This document shows positions 1 through 6,109 of a stretch of 6,449 nucleotides of DNA, in pieces. The position numbers and the translations under genes are program-made. The first letter of the stretch is position 1, and each line of letters opens with the position of its first letter. The DNA is from Anaerolineae bacterium (GTDB taxonomy: Bacteria > Chloroflexota > Anaerolineae > Anaerolineales > E44-bin32), in the NCBI GenBank assembly GCA_030673735.1, contig DAOVIK010000096.1, positions 1-6,449 on the forward strand. Direction: 5' to 3'. The notes beneath the pieces are model-generated. The model made no database searches. It had not been told where the DNA came from and saw nothing but the letters and a program-made list of their open reading frames with translations.

Positions 1-20
1 GGGAAGAATGCTATCTGTCA

Positions 21-140
21 TCATCGCTCTCGGATCATCTCAGCCATGAATTGCGGAAGCCGGGCCAGATGGTTGTTGCACTTCGCCAACGCCTCGCTGG
101 CGGTGTGCTCCGAACTCTGGCTGCACGCAGGTGGAATCAC
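21..140 (-). CDS. Possible tiny 39-residue ORF overlapping the end of the propeller lipoprotein gene
   Basis: A GTG at 140-138 overlaps the TGA stop of the upstream 406-residue gene in a GTGA arrangement, which is typical of translational coupling. The frame runs 39 codons to TGA at 23-21. The product would be hydrophilic and mostly helix-prone, with two cysteines, and it ends in MAEMIRER. There is no convincing Shine-Dalgarno sequence, although the coupling geometry would not strictly need one. The same frame stays open upstream inside the 406-residue gene for at least about 24 codons, so the opening may be chance. It could be a small coupled protein, a meaningless frame or a frameshifted tail. 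I do not recognise it. Positions 1-20 hold nothing I can identify. Confidence 0.15.
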   Translation of the reverse strand: MIPPACSQSSEHTASEALAKCNNHLARLPQFMAEMIRER

Positions 141-1357
141 GGAATCCAATACGCATGCGGTATGAACACGTAATCCGTGCTCGTGAAAATCTCCCAATCC
201 TGCACCTCGAACCCCTGCCCCCGGAACAGATCGTAAACCGTCATATTGATGTGGAATCCTGTGTCGGTTTGTCCAGTACCAGAAAACAAGATCCGCAAGC
301 CATCAGGAGACCATACCAGGTTGGTATTCTCCCCAAGCGGCCAGCTAAGCACATCTGCCGCATTTCGTGCGGTGTTCACGATGTAATAGCGGTAGCCTGT
401 AATAATGCCCGAGTAGGCGCTCCGGTCAGCCACAATCACGGCGAGTTGGCTACTCCTAGGCGACCATCCATAGTCCATGTAGTGACTTCCGTAGACATAG
501 ATCAGTTCAGCTTGCGATCCGTCGAGTGCTGCGACCTCCAGCTGGCTGCGACCCAGGGCATCCGTTATGAAATAGGCGATGATGTCGCCCATGGGTGCGG
601 CTATAGGCCTATTGATTTCCTCGCGCATCGTCCTTTGCATTGCTCCATCGATCGACGACCAAATCAATGCTTCCCTTGTGCAGTCACCCTCGGAGATGCA
701 TGATCCTGCGCACCAGAAGACACCAGTGGTATCCAATGTCGGGAACAACTCTATGGGATTGAGAGCATCCTGGGAGATGAGTGTTCGTTCGGATGTGTCG
801 GGATGTCCCACAATCACGGCATTGTCAGTTCCGTCGCCCTCGATATAAACGATCTTGTGCTCATCGGAGGTCCAATAAGCGCTATCATTGCCCAGGTCGT
901 AGAACGTATCCGTGAGCAAACGCTGGTTCGAGGCATCCGTGCCCATGACATAGAGCGAGCTTCCGGCGCTGACAAGCATCCGCAGCCCACTCGGCGAAAT
1001 CCCTAGCAGTGTATAGCCAGGCTCTAAGATCAGTTCCAACTCACTACCATCCACGGCCATGCGATAGACGCCTTGCGATTCATACTCCCCGAGAACTCGC
1101 TCGACGATGCTAAAGGCAATCCATTTGGCTCCCCCTCTTGGTGTCGGTCCCGGAGTGGGAGAAAGCGTGGGGGAAGGCAGAGGAGTCGGTGTTATGGTTG
1201 GGGTCGGCTCGGGGGTAAATGTGCTGGTGTTTGGGGGTATTGCCGTTTCCGTGGTGGTCGCTTTCGGAAAAGGCTCTGGCGTGCCTACATCCCCTGCTGC
1301 AGGCCCACACCCCGCCAAGAGCATACTTAGAACCATCAGACCGACCAACTTCCCCAT
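137..1357 (-). CDS. Lipoprotein with Thr/Pro linker and TolB/PD40-type beta-propeller
   Basis: This 406-residue protein is probably exported and lipid-anchored. The N-terminus has a short hydrophobic signal and a lipobox LLAGC, with the lipidated Cys at residue 17. A Thr/Pro-rich spacer at about 26-73 (repeated TPTP/SPT units) holds the folded domain away from the membrane. The rest has repeated blade signatures: GISPSG near 119, YWTSD near 161, APMGDIIAYF near 254, YGWSP near 296 and LVWSPDG near 347. These are typical of PD40/TolB-like propellers, which usually bind proteins or glycans; no enzymatic motif is visible. Three cysteines (216, 220, 226) cluster in an insertion between blades and may form a disulfide. 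The start is supported by GAGAGGG at 1369-1363, five bases before ATG. It lies 47 bases behind the 331-residue SGNH-like gene and is probably co-transcribed with it. The fold call is fairly secure; the ligand is unknown. Confidence 0.9.
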   Translation of the reverse strand: MGKLVGLMVLSMLLAGCGPAAGDVGTPEPFPKATTTETAIPPNTSTFTPEPTPTITPTPLPSPTLSPTPGPTPRGGAKWIAFSIVERVLGEYESQGVYRMAVDGSELELILEPGYTLLGISPSGLRMLVSAGSSLYVMGTDASNQRLLTDTFYDLGNDSAYWTSDEHKIVYIEGDGTDNAVIVGHPDTSERTLISQDALNPIELFPTLDTTGVFWCAGSCISEGDCTREALIWSSIDGAMQRTMREEINRPIAAPMGDIIAYFITDALGRSQLEVAALDGSQAELIYVYGSHYMDYGWSPRSSQLAVIVADRSAYSGIITGYRYYIVNTARNAADVLSWPLGENTNLVWSPDGLRILFSGTGQTDTGFHINMTVYDLFRGQGFEVQDWEIFTSTDYVFIPHAYWIP

Positions 1358-1404
1358 GGATTCCCTCTCAACAACGCAGATGGTTGATGCTCTCTACGGC
1401 CTCA

Positions 1405-2400
1405 CTATGGAAGGTCCTCGCCGTTGACCGTTCTCCACGCACGATCGAGCGTGCGCAATCCCCTGGAACTGCGCATGTTCCATGCCGCCACGGTCAGGTG
1501 GAAGCCGTGTGCGTCCGTCGCCCAGTCGATGCCGTGGTCCGGCAAGGGCTGCACCGCCAACCAGTAATTCCAGAGCGGCAGATCCAGGTCGTACGCAACA
1601 CGCGCTACGGCGAGGTTGTATCGGTGGTCCCCCTCCACGTTGTCAGCTTTGGTTGCCAGGAATGGCACCGTGTCATTTTCAAGCGCCAAAGCAACCGCCC
1701 GTCGTAGGTATTCTTCATAGCCTTCGAGCGTCCGACCCGCATACCGGTTTTCGATGGCGATGAAGATAAATGAGGGTTTCCAGACGCGCAGCTCACACTC
1801 AATCGGCGATTCACCCGGCAAGCAGACGGTCGGATCGGCTCGCAGCGGAGAGAAGATCGCTGGGAAGTTCATGCCGCCCTTTAGCGAATAGCCCTCTCGC
1901 CCAAAGGAGCCAGCGAAATTGTCGATGGTCTCTTGCAGATAGGCATACCGGTCCCCCAAGTAATACTGGCCAGGTCTGTCGTAAATGCCGAAAAAGGCTG
2001 CAGGGATGAGGCCGCAGTCTCCCACTTTCGAGAAGCGGGTGGGGTCATTGCCCCGTTCGATCCCGTCCCAATAGACCTCGATCAAGTGCGCGGGCAGATC
2101 GGGCACGATAGGCCAAGAGCGCCAATCCTCTGGCAGTGGGCGGGTATCGGGCGTCGAGGTTAGCGTAATCGTCGGGGTCTCTGTAGGCTCCTGTGTATTG
2201 GTCTGTGTTGGCTCTTCCGTGGTGGGCTCCGCTGTTGGCGCTTGCGTCGGTATGTCCAATGCGGATTGCGTTTCCGTACCCTCGATGTGTGCCCGCAGCG
2301 TCAACTCGACCTCCGTCTGCATGACATCAAATTCAGACGGACCACAACTTGTGACCAACATGACCACCAATAGGGACAACCACCACTTGGCAATTTTCAT
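1405..2400 (-). CDS. SGNH-hydrolase-like lipoprotein with Cys in place of the catalytic Ser
   Basis: This 331-residue protein has a signal sequence ending in lipobox VTSC (lipidated Cys 19), a Thr/Pro/Glu-rich linker at about 50-88, then an SGNH-like domain from about 100. Block I reads FSKVGDC, so the usual GDS nucleophile is Cys 129 (codon TGC at 2016-2014). Block II keeps glycines 175-176. Block III, normally GxND, reads IEN (216-218). The expected DxxH near the C-terminus reads HGFH (298-301): the His is kept, and the nearest Asp (296) is displaced. Cys 193 and Cys 202 form a C-x8-C pair shared with both neighbouring paralogues. TKADNVEGD (250-258) is shared with the 325-residue paralogue but not with the canonical 501-residue one. 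GAGGA at 2415-2411, ten bases before ATG, supports the start. It may be a thiol-dependent acyl-transfer enzyme, an esterase with rewired residues or a binding pseudoenzyme; the sequence does not decide. Fold confidence is high, activity confidence low. Confidence 0.9.
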   Translation of the reverse strand: MKIAKWWLSLLVVMLVTSCGPSEFDVMQTEVELTLRAHIEGTETQSALDIPTQAPTAEPTTEEPTQTNTQEPTETPTITLTSTPDTRPLPEDWRSWPIVPDLPAHLIEVYWDGIERGNDPTRFSKVGDCGLIPAAFFGIYDRPGQYYLGDRYAYLQETIDNFAGSFGREGYSLKGGMNFPAIFSPLRADPTVCLPGESPIECELRVWKPSFIFIAIENRYAGRTLEGYEEYLRRAVALALENDTVPFLATKADNVEGDHRYNLAVARVAYDLDLPLWNYWLAVQPLPDHGIDWATDAHGFHLTVAAWNMRSSRGLRTLDRAWRTVNGEDLP

Positions 2401-2506
2401 TCCGACCGGTTCCTCATGAATCTAGGGCCCGAGCCCGCCGCAGCAGGTTTCTACCACGAAGCAGGGAGATCCATTATTGCGCTGTTCCCCTCGCAGGTGT
2501 ACGGCT

Positions 2507-2899
2507 CTATTGGTAGCCGCACATCTTCCACTCGCCATCCTCGAAGACGGCGCGGAAAAAGCGGCCTTCGAGAACGAGATGCTCTTCTACCCCGCCGTCG
2601 TAACTGAATCGTATTCTTCCACTGCAGGCAACGCGCGCGCTGGTTTCGTCTTTCTCCACCGCCTGGCAGGAAACATCCTCTAAGGCCACTTCATTGGCAT
2701 CGAACGCTGCGCCTTCTGCCCGTGCATCTTCCTCCCAATCCAAGCAGGAAAGGTTTACCGACATTACCTCATCTTTGGCCACAACCGCGGCCAAATAGGC
2801 CTCGATCACTCCGCCGGGCGAGATCCCACCGCCGCATGCAGCCAAACCCAGCAGCAGTAATCCGGCCAAGATCGTGATCTTCCAGCGCTTGGGCGTCAT
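2507..2899 (-). CDS. Small Cys-rich lipoprotein, possibly NTF2-like
   Basis: This 130-residue protein has a basic N-terminus (MTPKRWK), a hydrophobic stretch and lipobox LAAC with the lipidated Cys at residue 22, followed by a GGG spacer. The mature part starts with a helix (VIEAYLAAVVAKD, about 31-43). It ends in alternating strand-like segments (RIRFSYDGG, HLVLEGRFFRAVFEDGEWKMCGY). This helix-then-curved-sheet layout resembles small NTF2-like (DUF4878-type) lipoproteins, but that match is from pattern only. Four further cysteines (52, 78, 92, 127) suggest two disulfides, which fits an extracytoplasmic location. No catalytic motif is visible. The start is well fixed by a perfect AGGAGG five bases upstream. 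It sits between the canonical SGNH gene and the Cys-type SGNH lipoprotein gene, on the same strand, after a 373-base gap that may contain its own promoter. The role is unknown. Confidence 0.88.
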   Translation of the reverse strand: MTPKRWKITILAGLLLLGLAACGGGISPGGVIEAYLAAVVAKDEVMSVNLSCLDWEEDARAEGAAFDANEVALEDVSCQAVEKDETSARVACSGRIRFSYDGGVEEHLVLEGRFFRAVFEDGEWKMCGYQ

Positions 2900-2904
2900 G
2901 CATT

Positions 2905-2910
2905 CCTCCT
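2905..2910 (-). promoter_or_regulatory. Strong Shine-Dalgarno AGGAGG of the small lipoprotein gene
   Basis: Perfect consensus AGGAGG with a five-base spacer to ATG at 2899. It is the strongest ribosome binding site in the window and fixes this start. An overlapping ATG two bases into the spacer runs into TGA after one codon and is not used. Confidence 0.8.
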
Positions 2911-3180
2911 AATGGCCAACAGCGTTCACCAAACTCGAGCTGAATGAAATTCTCCACTCTAGCAAAGATACAGCACATCCAGCCTTGCGAGTTCCACCGG
3001 AGGTGCTGCATATGCCAAGAAGCGCGCAATTCACCTAGGGTTCACAAGTATCTTGAAGGTTAGAATCCTTCGTTTCGTGCCCATTGCCCCTCGGCCGACT
3101 CTGCACCAAGTATTGCGTCAACCCATGGGCAGCCCGCCTCAAGCGCTTTCTTCAAGGATAGCCAGAATCTTACCACGGTT

Positions 3181-3203
3181 GCAGCGCTGCGCGGCATGCC
3201 GCG
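3181..3203. repeat. Two abutting perfect palindromes in the intergenic region
   Basis: GCAGCGCTGC (3181-3190) and CGCGGCATGCCGCG (3190-3203) are each exact inverted repeats of 10 and 14 bases, and they share base 3190. They lie 70 bases downstream of the stop codon of the LysM-SH3-SGNH gene. No T-tract follows on either strand, so an ordinary intrinsic terminator is unlikely. They could be dimeric regulator sites, an mRNA-stabilising structure at the 3' end of the upstream transcript, or chance in GC-rich DNA. The palindromes are directly visible; any function is inference. Confidence 0.5.
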
Positions 3204-3272
3204 ATCTGCCCGGAGGATGCCAAGGCCTCTTCCCGGCTGGACACCGGCAAGCCCGGCGTCATCCGCCAGCAG

Positions 3273-4778
3273 TCATTCGGCTTCGATGATGTCTCTCAGG
3301 ATCAGGTCCAGTGCCTGCAGAGTGACGAGATTGCGCATAGGACATCCGTAACGCAGATTGCCTGAACTCAGGTATCCGTTGTCTCCTCCCGGCGCCGACG
3401 AAGGATGGACGCCATCCGAACTAAGCCCATCATTGGGAAGCCCTTGCACCGCCGCCCAATAGTCGATCATGGGAACACCATACTCCCCAGACAGTGCAGC
3501 GACTACCCGATTGTAAGCAAGCACTCGCGCCGAGACATCATATCCATGCAAGGGCGGTATCGTGGTCAACACGGGGATGACGCCGTTCTCCAGCGAAGTT
3601 TCAATGATCTCACGCAGAGGATAGTCAAAGCTCCTCGGTTCCGTGCCTGGGACATCATTGGTTCCCAGCATGATGATTGCCACCGAGGGGCGAAGCCAAC
3701 GATACTCGCATTCCAAAGGGGTCTCGTCTGCATTGCAGAATCCGGGATCTCCCTCTCCGGCTGTAATCACCCGCCAGCTCGTCCAGCCCACTCCGGCCGC
3801 CAGACTCACATTGGCAAAGGAATTGTGAGTTCGGGCCCATGAGGCGCTGTAGTAATCAACCACGGATTGGAGATAGGTATGGTCATAAAGCGCATAGGAA
3901 TGCGTGCCGAAGGGGGTCATAAAACTGATGTTCACCGTGATGCTGTCGCCAACCTTTGAGAACACGTTCGATCGATTTCCCATGCTCAAACCCAAGCGGT
4001 AGATCTCTCGCAGATCCTCCGAGACGCCGGAGACAAACGCATAACTCTCGGGCATTGCGCCCGGAACTGGCGTGGCACCTCCTCCGCCCGGCTGCCCTCC
4101 TTGTGAGACCTCGGCCGAATACCACGTGACCGGGACTTCCTCTAGATCGATGAAGACCTCGATCCAATCCGATTTCGCCCAGCCGCCATCCAAGTAGGGC
4201 GTCCGCACTGTCAGCCACTCTTCGTCCTCAGTTTTGCCGACGATGGTGAGCGGCGTCAAGGCCGGAAGACTGTATAGGATCTCACCATCCAGACTAGGCT
4301 TGGTTCGCAGCCTGAGCCCCTCCGCATCCGCTGTGACTTGTCCGGTTATGGGCCATTCTGGGTCGGGAATCGTCCCGGGGTCGATGTCCACGCCCGGAAT
4401 CAGGATCTCATCACCTGTGTGCAGAAGCTCCACCGAATTTAGATCTGGATTTGCGTTCACGATGAAGTCGACGGTCACGTCAAAGCGCCGCGCGATGTCC
4501 CACAGCGTATCGCTGGGCTGCACAGTGTAGACGAAGTCAGGCGCTGAAGTCGCCGTGGGGATTGGTGAGGGGACAATCGTGGCCGAGGGGGGCGACGTGG
4601 GGGTCGCGACTCTCAAATCCGGCGTCGCGGTCTGTTGCCCATCAGCGCGCGGCAGGTTGGATGAGGATTCAAGCGTCGGATCGGGCACCGAGAAGACAGC
4701 AAGGGCAATCGCTGTGGCGGATGCCAAGACGGTCGCCATCCAAATGATTGGGTTTCCTGTGTGCGTGCGTTTGGTCAT
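3273..4778 (-). CDS. Membrane-anchored LysM-SH3-SGNH hydrolase with intact active site
   Basis: This 501-residue protein is modular. A hydrophobic segment at about 11-30 acts as an uncleaved anchor or signal peptide; there is no lipobox. A Thr/Pro/Ser-rich linker spans about 48-80. A LysM domain at about 84-129 (YTVQPSDTLWDIARRF ... GDEILIPG) should bind N-acetylglucosamine-containing glycan such as peptidoglycan. A bacterial SH3-like domain follows at about 146-210 (GLRLRTKPS ... GGWAKSDWIEV). After a Gly/Pro spacer (about 226-243) comes an SGNH hydrolase domain with all four blocks: GDS (nucleophile Ser 279), Gly in AAGVG (327-331), GTND (372-375) and DGVH (Asp 455, His 458). It is therefore expected to be an active esterase or deacylase working on a wall-associated polymer. 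Cys 348/357 match the C-x8-C pair of the two Cys-type paralogues. It lies 84 bases downstream of the 325-residue gene. The Shine-Dalgarno is weak (GGAAG, three bases from ATG). The substrate is unknown. Confidence 0.93.
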   Translation of the reverse strand: MTKRTHTGNPIIWMATVLASATAIALAVFSVPDPTLESSSNLPRADGQQTATPDLRVATPTSPPSATIVPSPIPTATSAPDFVYTVQPSDTLWDIARRFDVTVDFIVNANPDLNSVELLHTGDEILIPGVDIDPGTIPDPEWPITGQVTADAEGLRLRTKPSLDGEILYSLPALTPLTIVGKTEDEEWLTVRTPYLDGGWAKSDWIEVFIDLEEVPVTWYSAEVSQGGQPGGGGATPVPGAMPESYAFVSGVSEDLREIYRLGLSMGNRSNVFSKVGDSITVNISFMTPFGTHSYALYDHTYLQSVVDYYSASWARTHNSFANVSLAAGVGWTSWRVITAGEGDPGFCNADETPLECEYRWLRPSVAIIMLGTNDVPGTEPRSFDYPLREIIETSLENGVIPVLTTIPPLHGYDVSARVLAYNRVVAALSGEYGVPMIDYWAAVQGLPNDGLSSDGVHPSSAPGGDNGYLSSGNLRYGCPMRNLVTLQALDLILRDIIEAE

Positions 4779-4862
4779 CGACTTCCAACGGAAGCACTGC
4801 GCCTAATCTACCGCAGTCCTGCTGGCGATTTCGAGCCCCTGGAATATCAGCCGCGAGCAATG

Positions 4863-5840
4863 CTACGGCGATGGCAACAGCGACTGAACCGTTCTCAGAA
4901 ACCCATCCAGGGTTCTCAAGGTATCATAATTCCGGAAGCTGCGCGCTACAGCCGTAGTGTGGAAACCCGGGATGAGTGTGTCCGATAGATCAATGCCCCC
5001 ATATGGCAGCTCTTGGACAGAAAGCCAGTAGTTCATCATCGGAACATCATACCGATAGGCCACGCGCGCGATCACCTGGTTGATGCTGTTGTCGCCCTCT
5101 ATGTTATCTGCCTTGGTCGTCAAAATCGGTACAATCCCGCGAGCCAGCGCGTGCTCGACGACTCGCGTGAGATATTGCTCGTATGTCTCTGCCGTACGTC
5201 CCGGAAAAGGGTACTCCATGCTTACGATCAAGAACGTGGGATTCCAGATTCGCAACTCGCACTCTAGCGGCGATTCTCCGGGGCTGCAGAAGTTCGGATC
5301 GGCGCGAAGCGGCGAGAACAGTGCAGGGAAGGTGAAACCCCCCTTGACCGCCATGCTGTCCCGGCTGAAAGATCCTTGAAAGTGGTCAATCGTTTCCTGC
5401 AGATGGCCTTCCGACAACCTCAAGAAGTAGGATCCCGGCGTATCGAACAAGCCAAGGTACATTGCCGGAAGATTCTGGCAATCACCGGCCTTGGAAAACC
5501 TGCGAGGATCGTTCCCCATCTCGATTCCTTGCAGGTAAACTTCCACCATGGCCGGGCTAAGCGTGGGGATCACCGGCCAATCCTCCAATTGCTCTGGTGG
5601 AAGGAGAATATCCTCTGTTGGTGTAGGGACTTCCGTGAGGGCTGCCGTTGCCGAGGCCGTCACAACAGTGGCGGTCTCCGCTTGCGGCTCAGGCGTTGTG
5701 TCCGACGGAGCCGCCGTTGGATTCATCTCCTGGTCTTGGTCGTAAACCATCTGCGCCTTGCTTAGAGATATTCCGCTCCAGAGCGCAATTCCCAGAATGA
5801 TGATTGCAGCGCCCCCCACGACGACACGATGTATCTTCAT
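4863..5840 (-). CDS. Exported SGNH-hydrolase-like protein with Cys in place of the catalytic Ser
   Basis: This 325-residue protein has a hydrophobic segment at about 6-26 serving as signal peptide or membrane anchor. It has no lipobox, unlike its 331-residue paralogue. A Thr/Ala/Pro-rich linker spans about 41-76. The SGNH-like domain (from about 88) aligns with that paralogue almost without gaps. Block I reads FSKAGDC, with Cys 121 (TGC at 5480-5478) at the nucleophile position. Block II glycines are at 167-168. Block III reads SMEY (207-210), so the oxyanion-hole Asn of GxND is absent. The C-terminal His block reads PGFH (His 294), with Pro where DxxH has Asp. The C-x8-C pair is Cys 185/194, and TKADNIEGD occupies 242-250. 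An in-frame TAA lies upstream with no start between, so the start is secure although its ribosome site is very close. The protein may be a binding pseudoenzyme or use thiol chemistry. Confidence 0.9.
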   Translation of the reverse strand: MKIHRVVVGGAAIIILGIALWSGISLSKAQMVYDQDQEMNPTAAPSDTTPEPQAETATVVTASATAALTEVPTPTEDILLPPEQLEDWPVIPTLSPAMVEVYLQGIEMGNDPRRFSKAGDCQNLPAMYLGLFDTPGSYFLRLSEGHLQETIDHFQGSFSRDSMAVKGGFTFPALFSPLRADPNFCSPGESPLECELRIWNPTFLIVSMEYPFPGRTAETYEQYLTRVVEHALARGIVPILTTKADNIEGDNSINQVIARVAYRYDVPMMNYWLSVQELPYGGIDLSDTLIPGFHTTAVARSFRNYDTLRTLDGFLRTVQSLLPSP

Positions 5841-6109
5841 GGCCTCCCGCCATACGTCTATCCTGGGTTATGGTTAAACGAATATTCCGCTCCTGCCCTT
5901 CACTTTCATGGGAGAAGCACGTCCAAATCATATATCGACACACTCTGTGAGCTTGTGGATGTCAGGCTTTCTCGAAGCCCCGTCTTGCGCGGAATCCCGC
6001 CCTGCTCTCCGTGCAAAATGCAAAGAAAGCTAGCAGCGAGTCTCAAGTTACAAACGATGAAGGAACTGCGAGGGGGGATTGGATACCCGACCTGGCAACG
6101 CTGATTACG
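5841..6109. other. 269-base intergenic region upstream of the 325-residue SGNH-like gene
   Basis: No gene is supported. The space is large enough for a promoter of the downstream cluster, but I see no clear -35/-10 pair on the minus strand. TATGAT within GATATATGAT near 5930-5935 is the best -10-like hexamer, without a matching -35. A short hairpin, GGCTT-TCTCG-AAGCC (5965-5979), has a five-base stem and no T-tract, so it is a poor terminator candidate. Confidence 0.4.
5843..5848 (-). promoter_or_regulatory. Unusually close Shine-Dalgarno GGGAGG of the 325-residue gene
   Basis: GGGAGG ends only two bases before ATG at 5840, closer than the usual 5-9 bases. No alternative in-frame start lies between this ATG and the upstream TAA. 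Translation may therefore be less efficient or use an imperfect pairing register. Confidence 0.5.

Larger units (their letters stand above)
2900..3272. other. 373-base intergenic region between the LysM-SGNH gene and the small lipoprotein gene
   Basis: No confident gene is present. On the minus strand, directly after the TGA stop of the 501-residue gene, the same frame stays open for 70 codons to a TAA near 3061; its only ATG would give about 45 residues. A second minus frame gives 30 codons from an ATG (MTPGLPVSSREEALASSG...). Both look protein-like, so a decayed gene remnant is possible, but neither has a good ribosome binding site. Two perfect palindromes abut at 3181-3203. An imperfect extended -10 on the minus strand (TGC-TAGAGT, 2964-2956) lies about 57 bases before the small lipoprotein start, but I see no matching -35. 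A five-base-stem hairpin (GAAGG/CCTTC) lies near 3055-3071. I see no classic T-tailed terminator. Confidence 0.5.

Noticed and set aside
131..703. Plus-strand open frame of 190 codons opposite the propeller gene
   Set aside because: It is antisense to a gene with a lipobox and blade repeats. Its GTG start has no ribosome site and the product shows no recognisable domain.
1107..1427. Plus-strand Val/Gly-rich frame opposite the signal and Thr/Pro linker
   Set aside because: The low-complexity GVGVG composition is the antisense mirror of the Thr/Pro linker codons.
1117..2270. Thr/Pro linker codons as a DNA tandem repeat or recombination hotspot
   Set aside because: The repeat is only at the amino-acid level. 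Codons vary and no exact DNA unit repeats.
2401..2418. Six-codon leader MRNRSE whose TGA overlaps the ATG of the 331-residue gene
   Set aside because: It is too short to tell from chance. Its internal GAGGA is better explained as the ribosome binding site of the main gene.
2769..3029. Minus-strand 86-codon frame overlapping the start of the small lipoprotein gene
   Set aside because: It has no signal or domain and overlaps the well-supported AGGAGG-ATG start; the composition is random-looking.
3044..3078. Seventeen-codon minus-strand frame starting MGTKRRILTFK
   Set aside because: It is short and its purine-rich upstream stretch is only about two bases from ATG; nothing separates it from chance.
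3273..3275. TGA recoding as Trp or readthrough to explain the open frame after the 501-residue gene
   Set aside because: TGG is used normally for Trp throughout, all genes are intact in the standard code, and the SGNH domain is complete at this stop.
3053..3289. Plus-strand 78-codon frame in the 373-base gap
   Set aside because: The Arg/Pro/Ala-rich composition is typical of chance frames in GC-rich DNA. It has no ribosome site and lies opposite to all neighbours.
5965..5979. Hairpin GGCTT-TCTCG-AAGCC as a transcription terminator
   Set aside because: The stem is only five base pairs, there is no following T-tract on either strand, and it lies more than 100 bases after the upstream stop.
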